The notes beneath the pieces were generated by a model that was not told where the DNA came from, did no database searches, and saw only the letters and a program-made list of their open reading frames with translations. This document shows positions 13,387-24,051 of a stretch of 64,000 nucleotides of DNA, in pieces. The first letter of the stretch is position 1. Every line of letters starts with the position of its first letter. The position numbers and the translations under genes are program-made. This DNA is from Limanda limanda (lineage: Eukaryota; Chordata; Actinopteri; Pleuronectiformes; Pleuronectidae), in contig NC_083658.1 of NCBI RefSeq assembly GCF_963576545.1, forward strand, positions 11,834,428 through 11,898,427, read 5' to 3'.

Positions 13387-13410
13387 CTTTCTTTCTTTCT
13401 TTCTTTCTTT
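13387..13410. repeat. (CTTT)n microsatellite
   Basis: Six uninterrupted CTTT units. The minus-strand frame overlapping it (13175-13423) starts with a Lys-rich stretch that is only the translated microsatellite. Confidence 0.95.
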
Positions 13411-13880
13411 GGAACAAGCTCATAAGATAAAAGTTAATTTAACCCATGTTTTAGGTTTCATGTGTTAAAATTCAACAAGGCAGGACTCTTGCTTCAAATC
13501 CAAAAGATGGCAGTGCCTGTATCCATATCCATAGGCTATGAGGATAAAAAGTTCCTGGATACTTATTTTGCTGACTTTGTTTGTTGCTGCCTGGTGGCCA
13601 TGTCCACTTATCCAGTCTACAAAACTAGTTAGCCAAGTGTCAGACCAGTTAGCACTTGGACTTAAGCATATTTATCTCCATTGTTGAAATAAAGCCATTC
13701 CTGCTTGTTGCCGAGTCCAAGCACGTTAAACCGAAGAGAGAAAATAGTTGTTTAAAAAGTGAAGCCACTCTGCAGAGGTATTCCCTCTCGCTTAATGGCC
13801 TGAGAATGGACATAATAAATCAAACCTGATGAAAACAGCCTCACCCTGGCAATCCAACCCCCCCCCCCCCCGTGACATCA
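13411..13880. other. non-coding DNA
   Basis: Nothing recognised apart from a C run at about 13858-13871. An AAGATGGCAG-like string near 13504 may be another scrap of the dispersed repeat described at 9500. Confidence 0.5.
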
Positions 13881-14380
13881 ATTGCTGGATGATTAGGTCG
13901 TGGTAAACTCTACCTAATCTCCCAGCAGCTTGAGCTAACGGGGCGATAATACGACCTAATAGCAGCGAGGAAGCTTCGAGGTGGAGGAGCTTCAAAGAGG
14001 GCCGCCCCCCCCCCAGAGAACCCCTTTCCCCGCATGTATAAAGTCTGACTTTGGTGTGCATCAGTCAAGCAAGACACAGCCTGCTAAAGTGCTAATCTGC
14101 CTGATAGCGGCTAACCTATGTGGAAGTTCAGGCCACACAGGGCTCCAGTGCATAAGTAATGGTTGGAGATTAGACCTGCGCTATAAAAGGTCCTTATCGG
14201 ATGACCCCAGCTGGGAACTGTTGGGAGCGAGTTCACCTCTCTCCGATGAACTCCTCTAATCATTCCCTCCTTGCAGCCATAATTAAACCCAATGCCCATT
14301 GTCTTGATTCATTAGCTCCACAACTCAGTTTGCCAACCTTGATCAATTACGTGAGTGCCTATCTCCGCCCCGGCCTCTTT
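13880..14380. promoter_or_regulatory. candidate regulatory block with inverted repeat
   Basis: A perfect 10-base inverted repeat, ATTAGGTCGT at 13892-13901 and ACGACCTAAT at 13951-13960, has its arms about 50 bases apart. The rest has many ATTA/TAAT cores, TGAC-type motifs and a CTATAAAAGG string (about 14180-14189) that could act as a TATA box. Mixed composition without repeats or low complexity is what conserved non-coding elements look like. No conservation data are available here, so this is inference. Confidence 0.25.
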
Positions 14381-14865
14381 GGTTAACACTGTCACGTAGT
14401 GTCGTCATTGTGTAAGTGGCAGCACAGGAGCAGGGCTGCGCACATGTGTCTGTTTGTGTGTGTGAGTGTGTGTGTGTGAGGCATTATCACTGTCATTAGG
14501 GAAACCTTAATCGACGTCTCAACAGCGACAACAGTGAGATGAGACAAGCATTTATAATGTCTGCACTGAGGCTACGTGTGTGTGATGTTTGTGTGTGTTT
14601 GTGTTTGAGAGAAACAGGGAGAGTTTTTGCCTCCAAAGTCAACCGTCGCCTTGACAGTTGAATCCTCTCCAAATCGAATAAATTTATGCCAATCTGACAC
14701 TAATTAACGCCATGTTGTTTCGGCGTTTAATCAGACTCATAAAAAGGGCGTACGTGTTCGTGATGGGTGCGTGAGGAAAACCAATCTCGCGAAAGAGTAT
14801 TTCAGATGTGGAGCAAGAGGCTGCTGGGGACAAGAGCCATTCAATCAAGTTGACCAGTGTACATA

Positions 14866-14893
14866 CTAGGCGTTCCACATTATTATGCAAATT
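14866..14893 (+). repeat. left terminal inverted repeat of the Tc1-type element
   Basis: The first base after the TA duplication is C. Bases 2-4 differ from the right end, and the next 24 bases match the reverse complement of 16400-16427 perfectly. This is the presumed outer transposase-binding site. Confidence 0.9.
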
Positions 14894-15050
14894 GGATTAA
14901 AGGGTCAAAAACATTCATTTTTTAGTTTTTGAATTAAACTCATGGATGGTATTGTGTCTCAGGGCTATTTGGATGATTGAAATCAATCTCAGACACCTGT
15001 GATAATTAGTTTGCCAGGTGAGCCCAATCAAAGGAAAACTGCTTAAGAAG

Positions 15051-15070
15051 GATGTTCCACATTATTAAGC
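15051..15070 (+). repeat. inner left direct repeat of the terminal sequence
   Basis: GATGTTCCACATTATTAAGC repeats the outer end in the same orientation, with few mismatches. It lies just upstream of the transposase start codon at 15092, so it may overlap the promoter region. Confidence 0.8.
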
Positions 15071-15091
15071 AAGCTACATGTTTCAGGCAAA

Positions 15092-16096
15092 ATGGGGAAG
15101 AAAAAGGATCTCTCTGCTGCTGAAAAGCAGCAAATAGTGCAATACCTTGGTCAAGGTATCACAACATTGGATATTTCCAAAAGAATTGCGCGTGATCATC
15201 GGACGGTGAAGAAATTTGTCACTGATTCACAGCACAAGCGGGTTCGTTCAGACAAAGGCAAAATAAGGAAGATTTCTGCCAAACAAAAGCGTAGGGTTAA
15301 GAGAGCAGCCACTAAAATGCCATTGAATAGCAGCAAACAGGTGTTTGAAGCCGCTGGTGCCTCTGGAGTCTCGCAAACTTCAAGATGTAGGATGCTCAAG
15401 AGGTTTGCAAGTGTCCTTAAACCTGTTACTCGGCCACCCCTAAACCAAGCTCACAAGCAAAAAAGGTTGCAGTGGGCTCAGGACTACATGAAGACTAACT
15501 TCCAAACTGTTTTGTTTATGGATGAGTGCCGTGCAACCCTTGATGGTCCTGATGGATGGAGTAGAGGATGGTTGGTGAATGGCCACCATGTCCCAACAAG
15601 GCTGAGACATCAACAAGGAGTCATGTTTTGGGCCGGAATCATGTGGAGAGAGCTGCTCGGCCCCTTCAGGGTCCCTGACGGTGTGAAAATGACCTTGGCA
15701 AAGTACGTGGAGTTTCTGACTGACCACTTTCTTCCGTGGTACAAAAAGAAGAACCGTGCCTTCTGAAACAAAATCATATTCATGCATGACAATGCACCAT
15801 GTCATGCTGCAAAGAATACCTCTGGGGCATTGGCTGCTATGGGCATAAAAGGAGAGAAACTCATGGTGTGGCCCCCATCTTACCCTGACCTTAACCCTAT
15901 TGAGAACCTTTGGAGCATCATCAGGCAAAATATCTATGTGGGTGGAAGGCAGTTCACTTCCAAGCAGGTGCTCTGGGAGGCTATTATGGCATCCTGCAAA
16001 GACATTAAAGCAGAAACTATCAAAGAACTCACAAGTTCAATGGATGCAAGAATTGTGAAGGTGATATCAAAGAAGGGGTCCTATGTTAACATGTAA
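15092..16096 (+). pseudogene. Tc1/mariner transposase, one premature stop
   Basis: The frame runs 334 positions from the ATG at 15092 to the stop at 16094-16096, the normal length for Tc1-type transposases. A single in-frame TGA (15764-15766, position 225) splits it into a 224-residue N-terminal part and a C-terminal part. Residues about 8-43 form a helix-turn-helix with a DISKRIARDHRTVKKF-like recognition helix. A second DNA-binding motif follows at about 60-105. The catalytic triad is visible: D144 in LFMDE, D233 in FMHDNAPCH, and E271 in PDLNPIENLW. There are 37 residues between the second D and the E (DD37E). The stop lies eight positions before D233, so the truncated product lacks two catalytic residues and cannot transpose. 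The start is chosen as the first ATG after the inner repeat and gives the expected N-terminus. Confidence 0.92.
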
Positions 16097-16231
16097 CTTG
16101 ACCTGTTAAGATGTTTTTAATTAAAACTTTTTTTGATTTCAGTAAATATGACCTCTTAATGCTGCAAATTCAACAAATGACAATTTTTAGCTCTTTACAA
16201 CCTATAAAATATCTTGAAACTCTGAAACTCT

Positions 16232-16250
16232 GCATAATAATTTGGAACAC
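16232..16250 (-). repeat. inner right repeat of the terminal sequence
   Basis: The reverse complement reads GTGTTCCAAATTATTATGC, close to the outer end and in the same orientation relative to the right terminus. The distance to the right end (about 177 bases) mirrors the left side (about 185 bases). Confidence 0.78.
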
Positions 16251-16399
16251 TGCATTTTGAGTTTTTTATTTTTGAAAAAAATACTGTTATCATTGGTAGG
16301 TTTGTTCAATCAAATTTGAATTAGACTCTAACAGTTGATGACTTGAAAATTATACTGACTGGCTGTGCATTACTATTTAGGAAAATCTGAGCAAAGTGT

Positions 16400-16427
16400 A
16401 ATTTGCATAATAATGTGGAACGCGGTG
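16400..16427 (-). repeat. right terminal inverted repeat of the Tc1-type element
   Basis: Reverse complement of the left end over 24 identical bases plus the terminal C. It is followed directly by the TA duplication at 16428-16429. Confidence 0.9.
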
Positions 16428-16429
16428 TA

Positions 16430-18900
16430 CTGACGCAGTATCTGTTTGTGTGCTGGACTTTGTGTGCAGAGCTTTTTGTTAACAGTCTATGGTGCAGAGA
16501 GAAGTCAAAAAATTGTGTGTTCATCCTGCCTGGTTTATCTGCAACCCTGTGTGTTGTTTATATATAAGTTTGAATGATCCACTTAACTAGAGGGAATTGT
16601 TTGCGACTTTTCAAAATAAAATGTATTTTATTCAGCTGGATATAAAGTATTGCAGCGACAAAACAAACATTGTACTTTTACCGTGGAGACAAATTGCAGT
16701 AAGAGGAAGTGATTCTATCAGTGTTGTTGCCGTGAGAGAGATAAGTGTATGTATTCAGAGGGAGAAGATGAAGACACGTTCGACTTTGCACGTTACCCCA
16801 CTACCTCCTCTGAATACAAGGCGCCGTCTGCCTGTTTATTCAAATTGCATTAATATTGAACATGTCACGCACCAAGTGTGAAGCTGGTAATACAAGCAGT
16901 TCATGAGATATCAGTTCTATATACAGACAAAAAGACGGATATTTGTGGTATTAACTGGTAGATTGTGAAGTTTTAGATTTGACCTCAGTGCAGCGCAGTG
17001 GTGCATCAGAATTCACCGCTGCCACCACTTGAACGCTCTTGCACCGAGGGGTTAAACCGGGGAGTCACGTTATGAACAAACACTCCATACTGATAGACAG
17101 CGGCGGGGGATTAACACAGAGACGCAGACAGAGATGACAAAGGGGACGACGGAAACAGGGAAACAAACAGCAGATAAGGCTGCAGAGAGATAAGTCGCCA
17201 GCAAATGATAATGGCTAGAAGAAGCAGCTGAGCCGAAGAGACACGCATACTGGGCGAGAAACTGGGAGAAAAATGCAGGCTGCTCTTCAGGTCAACAATA
17301 ACATCAATTCTCGTACTTATAAAACAACTTTTGTATGTGCAAGAACAATTTAAGCATTGCAGACTTCTGTTTTCTATTTTTTTTTAAAAAGCTTTTCCCG
17401 GCCAACAACTTCTCACCTTCTCTCCATCAACAACCTCGCGAAACGATTCCATAACTTAGACGTTTGACCCCCAGAGACGCTGGCTCCTGGCCCGACAGCC
17501 ATACGCAAGCATGCCGGGGACAAATCAAGGGCAATGAGTCTTTCGTCCAATTTATTCTATTTTTTTTTTTTTTTATGTTGATTGGCAAAGCTTCCGACAA
17601 CATGCAGCAAAAAAGCAGTCATGTGGTCCGGGATGCTTTCAAATCTTTCCTGGCAACAAGTTGTTCCTACAGGATTAAAGCAGAAGCACTTGAGGCCGGC
17701 CCCCTGAGCAATGCTTCAACTGCTCATCTGAATACTTCCCTCCAGCCAAACCTAGTGTCCCTATCTGTCAGGTGCAATGGACACTCAACAAACTAAACAC
17801 CTTTTGCCTGAATTATAGCCAAACATGTTATGTTGCACACATTTCAAAACCCTCCTCCTTCAACTGGCTGCTTCTATTTCAATTTTGCCATATTTATTCT
17901 ACAAAATATTTATTCTATTTTCTCTGCCGACTCATTATCCGGACTTGTGACTTTCAGTTTCACACTTCTTACAGCAACAGCAGTTTCCACTTTAATCCCT
18001 GAAGTGAGTAGGGTACAGTTAATGATAGTGATTAGAGTTGCTATCTTCCAAGACCTCGTGTTCCGCAGTGTTTGCCATGAATAGAATGTGTTTAGGCTTC
18101 TTACCCAAATAGATTTGCTCAGACCTTATTGGATTGTCTTTGTCTCTTAAAGGTGTTTTTTTGTGTATGATAATGCAAATCACAGCAATGCACATAAATG
18201 CTGTAAATACTTCTTTCCTTATCAAAAGGTAGGCAATGCAGGCAATGTGGTATTCGTTTTAAGACAGAAAAAAAGATGGATGCTCTATTCCAAACATTTT
18301 CATCTTTAAAAAAGCAACAAACCTCTTATTGTTTGACGTATATCATCACAACATCTAAAAAAATCTAAGATAAAATAAATTTCCGCATTGTAAGCACAGT
18401 TTTTTTTTGTGAAATACCAACAATACTTTATTCAAATCATACGTAAAATGATAGATAGGTGTTAGCAGGGATTAAAGCAAAAACAAATCATCTGACTGAA
18501 AAAAAAAATCGGCACTCACTTTGGGTCGTGGCTGCTTACCGCCTCGATATTTGAACTTCACGTGGTCCATTATCACTTACTAGTTTAAAGCTAGGGCATA
18601 AAACCAATATTCACCATTCGTGTTAATGGGCTATAAATGACAAAACGTCTGCACAAGTTGTCAGAGCAAGCATTTATTTCCACAATGCTTTCAAGAACAA
18701 TTATATGCCAACGCATGGATTTATTTTTAAAATGCCGCGTCAACTTATCCATTCAAACATGAGAAAGACGCAAGGCATGGTTCACAAACAAAAGGTTAAA
18801 AAAATCACAGCTGATTGGTGAAGTTATTGCAAATCATATCAGTGTTACACCCCCCCCCCCCCCTATTTTTTTTTCTCTTCGGATCTGCATCGATCTCATT
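16430..18900. other. non-coding DNA
   Basis: No coding exon or named repeat recognised. There is a T run at about 17561-17573, A/T-rich text at 17820-18480, and a C run at about 18849-18862. Confidence 0.55.
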
Positions 18901-18904
18901 TTTA

Positions 18905-19090
18905 AGGCCGAATTATAGTCGTTTTTTAGTGTTCATAGTTTCGGATCTTTTCTGCCAAGTGCTCTTCTATTTTGGTCTATATTCGTTCTTCTAAATCTTC
19001 CGTGGTTTCCGCAGTTTCCGGGTATGAAACCGGAAATGCGACTCCGGAAAGCCGATTTATACTCGGCTTTTTACGCCTTATGCGAGCGGA
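18905..19090. repeat. possible MITE with palindromic ends
   Basis: TAAGGC at the left (about 18903) and GCCTTA at the right (about 19076-19081) bracket a block. Near its ends lie related strings in opposite orientation (CCGAATTATAGTCG and CGATTTATACTCGG). CpG content is higher than in the flanks. PIF/Harbinger-type MITEs of fish often contain TTTATACT-like strings, but the arms are imperfect and no target duplication is clear. Confidence 0.3.
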
Positions 19091-20255
19091 GTTGACGGAA
19101 ATCCGTCATAGCGACGGAAAACTTTAATCCATGTGTTACACAAAAGCATGTAAAAGTTTTCCATTGACATGTCGTCTTTATTCGTGAAAAACTAAAAAAA
19201 ATTGCTTTGTTTTTTTATATGTTGATCCCTCACAGCCACATCAGGATGGAAATTCCAGCAGCCAAGCAGCTGCCATATTGAAACCCACTCAAGCCAAAAT
19301 CTAAGAACACACTCCGGCTTTGAGTCAACGCTGTTGCAATTGGACAGCTCGATAAACAGAGATACAAAAAAAACACAACAACCTTTTGTTGTAGCCTCCC
19401 CGGAACCCAGAGCAGATTTCCAAGCCTTTCCTGCAATCTCAATCTCCACACGGCCTCCGATAAACACATTGGCCGGGAAGATAGGAGCGTGAGGGCTGCT
19501 GTCATGTCCCGATTATCAAATCTGATGAGACAGCCACTGGTGTGGGAGCAGTGAGGATTACTGTATGCTGCAGGATTCTGTTGGATCTGGGCTTTTGCCC
19601 GGGGTCTAATCCGAGAAATGTAGTAAGAACCAGAACCTGGTGTTGATATCTAATAGTTGGTTGGGTTATTTATCGGATTATTTGGGGAGGAAGAGGCAGC
19701 AACAAGTCCAGGACTGAATGATCAGATCTTCCTAAGGTGCCAAAAAAGTCCAAAATCATAAAAATTTAACAATAACAGATAATTAATATCACCTAATCTG
19801 GGACGTTTCTATCAATCAGAAAGTGGACAAACCATAAAAATAAATCAGACAAAAAATCACTGCATCATTTCAATCATAGCGGTCATTTAATCCCAACTGA
19901 ACTTGACAATAAAACACAGTGGAGAGCCATAATACCCCAGCCTTGATTGGCAGGCGGTGACAGTGTCTGTGACTCACGCGATGCAAACCTGTGAGTGGAG
20001 GCTGGAGAACGTGTGAAATCAAATGCTTGCGAACCTGGCAAAATCTAAAGGATTGCGCGGGTTGCTCGAGGGCCAGTGTCAATCACGATCATGTCTGCCT
20101 GTGATGCGTCGGCTAAAAATAATACGCAGCCTTTTATGTCGTTTTTAACTTTAAATGTGTCGAAGTTAAGCAGATTTGAAGTTTTATTTATCACTATTAC
20201 AATTACAATTTCCCTCCGCGACATGGAGTGATACACTTTCTTTATTTATTTTCCG
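19091..20255. other. non-coding DNA
   Basis: The pair of 91-codon minus-strand frames at 19192-19505 overlap in different registers and show no domain. Nothing else recognised. Confidence 0.5.
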
Positions 20256-20259
20256 TCAA

Positions 20260-20460
20260 TGAAAAGATGGAGCCCAAATGATGAATTAATAAGACACGCT
20301 TGGTTTTGTGTTATGACTGAAAAGCATTATTGGATGACGGGCGGCTCATTTCCATATTGCAGCTCTAAAGCGGTCGCGCCTGTGAGGTGCTCTGCCTATT
20401 TTTATATCCCGGGATTTTATAGCCCCATGAGGCAGTTTAATCAGAGTTAACTCTGTCTGG
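20260..20460. promoter_or_regulatory. candidate regulatory block
   Basis: Homeodomain cores (ATGATGAATTAATAAG at about 20277-20292) lie close to a MEF2-like CTATTTTTATA (about 20395-20405) and a CpG-containing core (GCGGTCGCGCC). The block is complex and non-repetitive. The evidence is motif clustering only. Confidence 0.18.
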
Positions 20461-20464
20461 AACT

Positions 20465-21855
20465 GAATTACAGGGCAGTCGCTCTGTCTGAGCCCGCACA
20501 TACACACACACACATCGCACAATACACACATGCAGTCGGATCTGCACATCAGGGGTGGGCTGGGCTGAGCTGGGGTGGGGGGGTAGGGAGTCATAAAACG
20601 CTCTCACGCTCCATCCCTCTCTCTCACTCTGGACAGAGTGATAGAAGGTGCTGCAGAGAGTGATCAATATGTTTGTGCTATAAATAGTCGGTAGCGCAGT
20701 GTGGTGCTAAGGAGGAGGGATGCAGGGGTAATATATTTGATGAGGGGGAACCAAAGCAGCGGTGCCCAGCATTGGAAAATGTTGCTGCGCCTTCACAAAG
20801 CTCAGCCAGCGAGCACCGCAGCTATTTGTTAACCTCGGCCAAGGGTTTTGAAAGGAGTGTGAAATACAGCAATGCATTAAAGCACAAAAAAGGAGGCCAT
20901 CAATATCATGGAGGTACGGAAATGTATATTTGTTGTTAAGGAGATAATAATGTGTAGCATAAAATGAAAGAAACATCCCCTGAAGTGCCAAACACCATGA
21001 AAAGCAATGAGAAGTATCACTGTGTATCACTGTGTAGTATCAAGCAGGTCGTCCCACTGAAGCTAATATACTGGGTGATGCCCCTGGTATGGAGCGGAAT
21101 GGGAGGAATGTACATCATGCAACACAAGTATTTCTGTGAGACCATTTTGAGATCAGTAAACTATTGAAAATGTGCGGAAAGATGGGTGCAGACATTTTGC
21201 AGAGTTTGTCCTTCACATATAAACAATGCAGAAGGAGATTGTTCAGGTCAGATAGTGTTCACAACAGGAAAATGTCCGTAAAAAGAGGGACGACACAACT
21301 TTTTCGTCCTGAGATATTTGTGTTATTATTGTTTGTTTGTTTTCCTTCACGAGTTAGAAACGTCCTCAGCACACCCAACACATGTTGGGAGCAACTGTTC
21401 TGTGTCACAGACATTTTCAGGAAAATCTTTAGTGGGACAAATAGTGAGGCTGAGTCTCCGTCAGTAAAAACGATACATAGATAATCCACGTGCTTTAATA
21501 ACAGCTTCTCCCATCTGCGATATGAACACTCTCTTGACTACGCCATGTGTCAGTGTGTTCGTGTGCAGGGTGCGACTGCAAAAACATTTACCTACTTTTC
21601 TCACTCACACCTCATTTGACAACGGGGACGGTGTGAAATTACGATGGCCTCTTGGTAATTCAGGGCATATTAACATGCCAATAACCTCGGGTCAGCCTCA
21701 TAGAGCCGTGAAAATAGCTATAATCAGACATGTGACGCGAAAAATTGACACGTTATGATCTCCGATCAATTATCAGAGGGTTTTTTTTTTAAGGTGGCAA
21801 ACATCGAATTAAACACTGATTCCCGAAAAACTTACAAAATAGAAAAAGTCACCAA
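20465..21855. other. non-coding DNA
   Basis: A CA-rich patch at about 20498-20535 and a G-rich patch at about 20570-20583. Otherwise no feature is supported. Confidence 0.5.
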
Positions 21856-21859
21856 AAAC

Positions 21860-22150
21860 ACTGTCATGTAGTCAACTGCTCTTATTATGCAAATCTGCTT
21901 TATCTGAGCTGTAATCACAACAGACAAGGCCCCTCAGGGAGCGATGACAGATGTCAGCCTTTGATTATAAATGTCAGCTCGGAGAAGAGCGAGCGGTCCC
22001 CGCCGCCCAGCCACAAGAAGGCCTCCATTTATTTATTTATTTTTCTCTCGTCCCCGACACAGGCCAAACATTTATTTTCTCATTAGCGGTGTGTAATCAG
22101 CATTAAGCCCCGCTGTCACCGTGTGATATTTCAAAACCATTTTTGATTAA
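21860..22150. promoter_or_regulatory. candidate conserved regulatory element
   Basis: This block has a perfect POU octamer ATGCAAAT (21887-21894) and a palindromic TALE-like TGACAGATGTCA (21945-21956). Several TTGATTATAA, ATTAATGATC and ATTAGC-type homeodomain cores and a short (ATTT)n patch are also present. It is the richest cluster of developmental transcription-factor motifs I see in the window. Absence of repeats and mixed composition add weight, but sequence conservation must be shown. Confidence 0.3.
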
Positions 22151-22925
22151 TGATCCCTGTGATGGAGGTGTTGGGGCGGAAATCGTTGCAGGGAGATGGG
22201 TGGGGGGGCTTTTAAGCAAAGGCATCTCAACCAGATCAATCTAAGGGTGTTGGAGTCAAAACTGTTTTTAAAGCGTTTCATCTGTATAGTTTGATCTGCC
22301 TCAAAATCAAAGGCCACGAAAGGAATCATTTTGTCGAGGTATTGTTCCCAGCGCCGACATTTTCACGCCTTTTCTTTTTTAACTTTTTTCAAAACTTTTG
22401 GGGGGAAAGCAACAGTGATCCTGTGCTTAGAGTTTGCTCTGATGTCACATGGAGAGGGCCCTCGACAGTGTGAGTGGCCTCCGAGTGCCTCGTCGCTGCT
22501 CTCCTCTGATTGGGCCCCCTCTGGTCAGCCCGAGTGCTGCTCAAGTTCCTCAAGTGGTTCATTTGTACAAAAATGGTGAATATTGAGGTTTTGCTTTGTC
22601 AAGGTGCCGCTTTGGAATTTCACCTCTGCCACTTAGGTTGCATTTGTTTGAGTCTGTTTGTATCAGGGTCAAATCTGTCCACTGTGTCTCTAAGTTTGAT
22701 TCCAAGCAAACTTGTTTGATTGTTGGGGTGTTGGCTTGAAACCAGCTGCTCATCGTGCAAAGTGTGGAGGAAGCTTTCTGTGGTTATTAATTGATAACCA
22801 TGGTAACACGCACCACAGGTGGGGCCATCAAGCCCTAACAAATTTAATGTGACATGCAGTTTATTCTGACATATTCAACATAGCACTACTTAAACTATGA
22901 CTTGGATTTCTGGTCAAGCTAATAG
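22151..22925. other. non-coding DNA
   Basis: No recognised exon. The overlapping 60-82-codon frames at 22291-22719 are in conflicting registers with no domain. Confidence 0.5.
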
Positions 22926-22931
22926 TTAGCA

Positions 22932-22942
22932 CCCTCTAGTGG
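22932..22942 (-). promoter_or_regulatory. CTCF-like motif 1
   Basis: The minus strand reads CCACTAGAGGG, matching the core of the vertebrate CTCF consensus (CCASYAGRKGG). The bases beyond the core (TG instead of the preferred C) are less ideal. Confidence 0.35.
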
Positions 22943-23186
22943 ATCACGAGACAAACAGTTGGATGCCACAAATCAGAACAGCTCTTTCCTATAATTAAGT
23001 GCAATACGATTTTCTCTCACTCACCAAAACAGACCGATAAATGATTAATCTGCACATTTTTGGTAATTGTAAACATTTGCAGCTCTTGGTTTGTAGGTAA
23101 AAAGTTACAGAAAAAGTCGACTCAAGAAAATCAATAGACAAAATTGTAAGGACGCAGAAAGTAGTTGTTCTGAGGGTGCTGCAGTA

Positions 23187-23197
23187 CCCCCTACTGG
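23187..23197 (-). promoter_or_regulatory. CTCF-like motif 2
   Basis: The minus strand reads CCAGTAGGGGG followed by TACTGCAG. It fits the CTCF core, in the same orientation as motif 1 and 255 bases from it. Confidence 0.35.
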
Positions 23198-23199
23198 CG

Positions 23200-24050
23200 A
23201 TGGGCCTGTAGCTGCAAGAAAAAGTTTCACAAATTATTGAAAAGATCTATTTTCTGATAGTACACGGTCAATCAATCACAGCTGTTTATCAAAAGGTTAA
23301 ACCCACCATTTTTTAACAGAGCATATTGTCTGTGTACAAATATTTCTTTGAAAAAAGGCCTCTGAATGATTTGGAGGTTGGGTCTGCTGACTTGTCTTTT
23401 TGTCTTTTTCTCTAATAATGGGACGCTGAAGGAGAACGAGGTCAAGTCTGTGAACAAGGCGGACCAAATCCCGTCTGAGCCGCGTCGCATCCCATTGGGC
23501 GACTTTAAGCTCCTCCTCTCGCCCAGTTACTGGCTCGTTCATGAAAGCGAATCCAGCTGCAGGCCGACCTTTGCCACCGAGCCGTGTGCAGATAAGTGCT
23601 GGGTGTACATGATAATCCTTGTCCTTTGGAAATGGATGCTGTATTCACACTAATGCAGGAGATGCAGCGAAAAACTAAAATTATATTAAACAACACATAA
23701 GGACATTAATTTACCGTTCATATGTGAACAATTTCAGACCCAGCATTATCATGCACAGCCTCACCAGGCACATGACACTTGCTGCAGATACTGTATATAT
23801 TTCTTATACTCAGTGATATAATAATAAAGGCCAGTCTAGATTGATCAATGTTAAAATGTTGATCACAGTCAAATAAATAACTTCATATGAATATTCTTCT
23901 ATTCCCTATAATGTGCTGCATTGACTTATGCCAGTAGGTGCGATTACAGCCTTTAGGCCCTGTGTATTACCTCAAATTGGCAAAAAAAAAAATAGGATTT
24001 TCTCTTTTCAAGGAAGAAATATCAATGTCTAATATTTGTATCATTATCTG
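23200..24050. other. non-coding DNA with a GC-rich stretch
   Basis: Within this AT-rich block, 23420-23605 is GC- and CpG-richer and open in frames on both strands (95 codons plus, 81 codons minus). I see no convincing splice-site pair and no known domain, so I do not call a gene. Confidence 0.45.
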
Positions 24051-24051
24051 C

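Larger units (their letters stand above)
14866..16427 (+). mobile_element. Tc1/mariner-type DNA transposon, DD37E, nearly complete
   Basis: A 1,562-bp element is bounded by TA dinucleotides (14864-14865 and 16428-16429), the target duplication of Tc1/mariner transposons. Both ends carry 28-bp terminal inverted repeats that share a 24-base core starting GCGTTCCACATTATTATGCA. A second, diverged copy of the core lies about 180 bases inside each end (15051-15070 and 16232-16250), giving an IR/DR arrangement like that of Sleeping Beauty-type transposons. Between them lies one transposase frame interrupted by a single stop. Target duplication, ends and most of the coding frame are intact, which suggests a fairly young insertion. 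It is not autonomous as it stands. Confidence 0.92.

Noticed and set aside
23366..23653. 95-codon frame in a GC-richer patch, considered as a host exon
   Set aside because: Open on both strands, with no convincing acceptor/donor pair and no recognisable domain.
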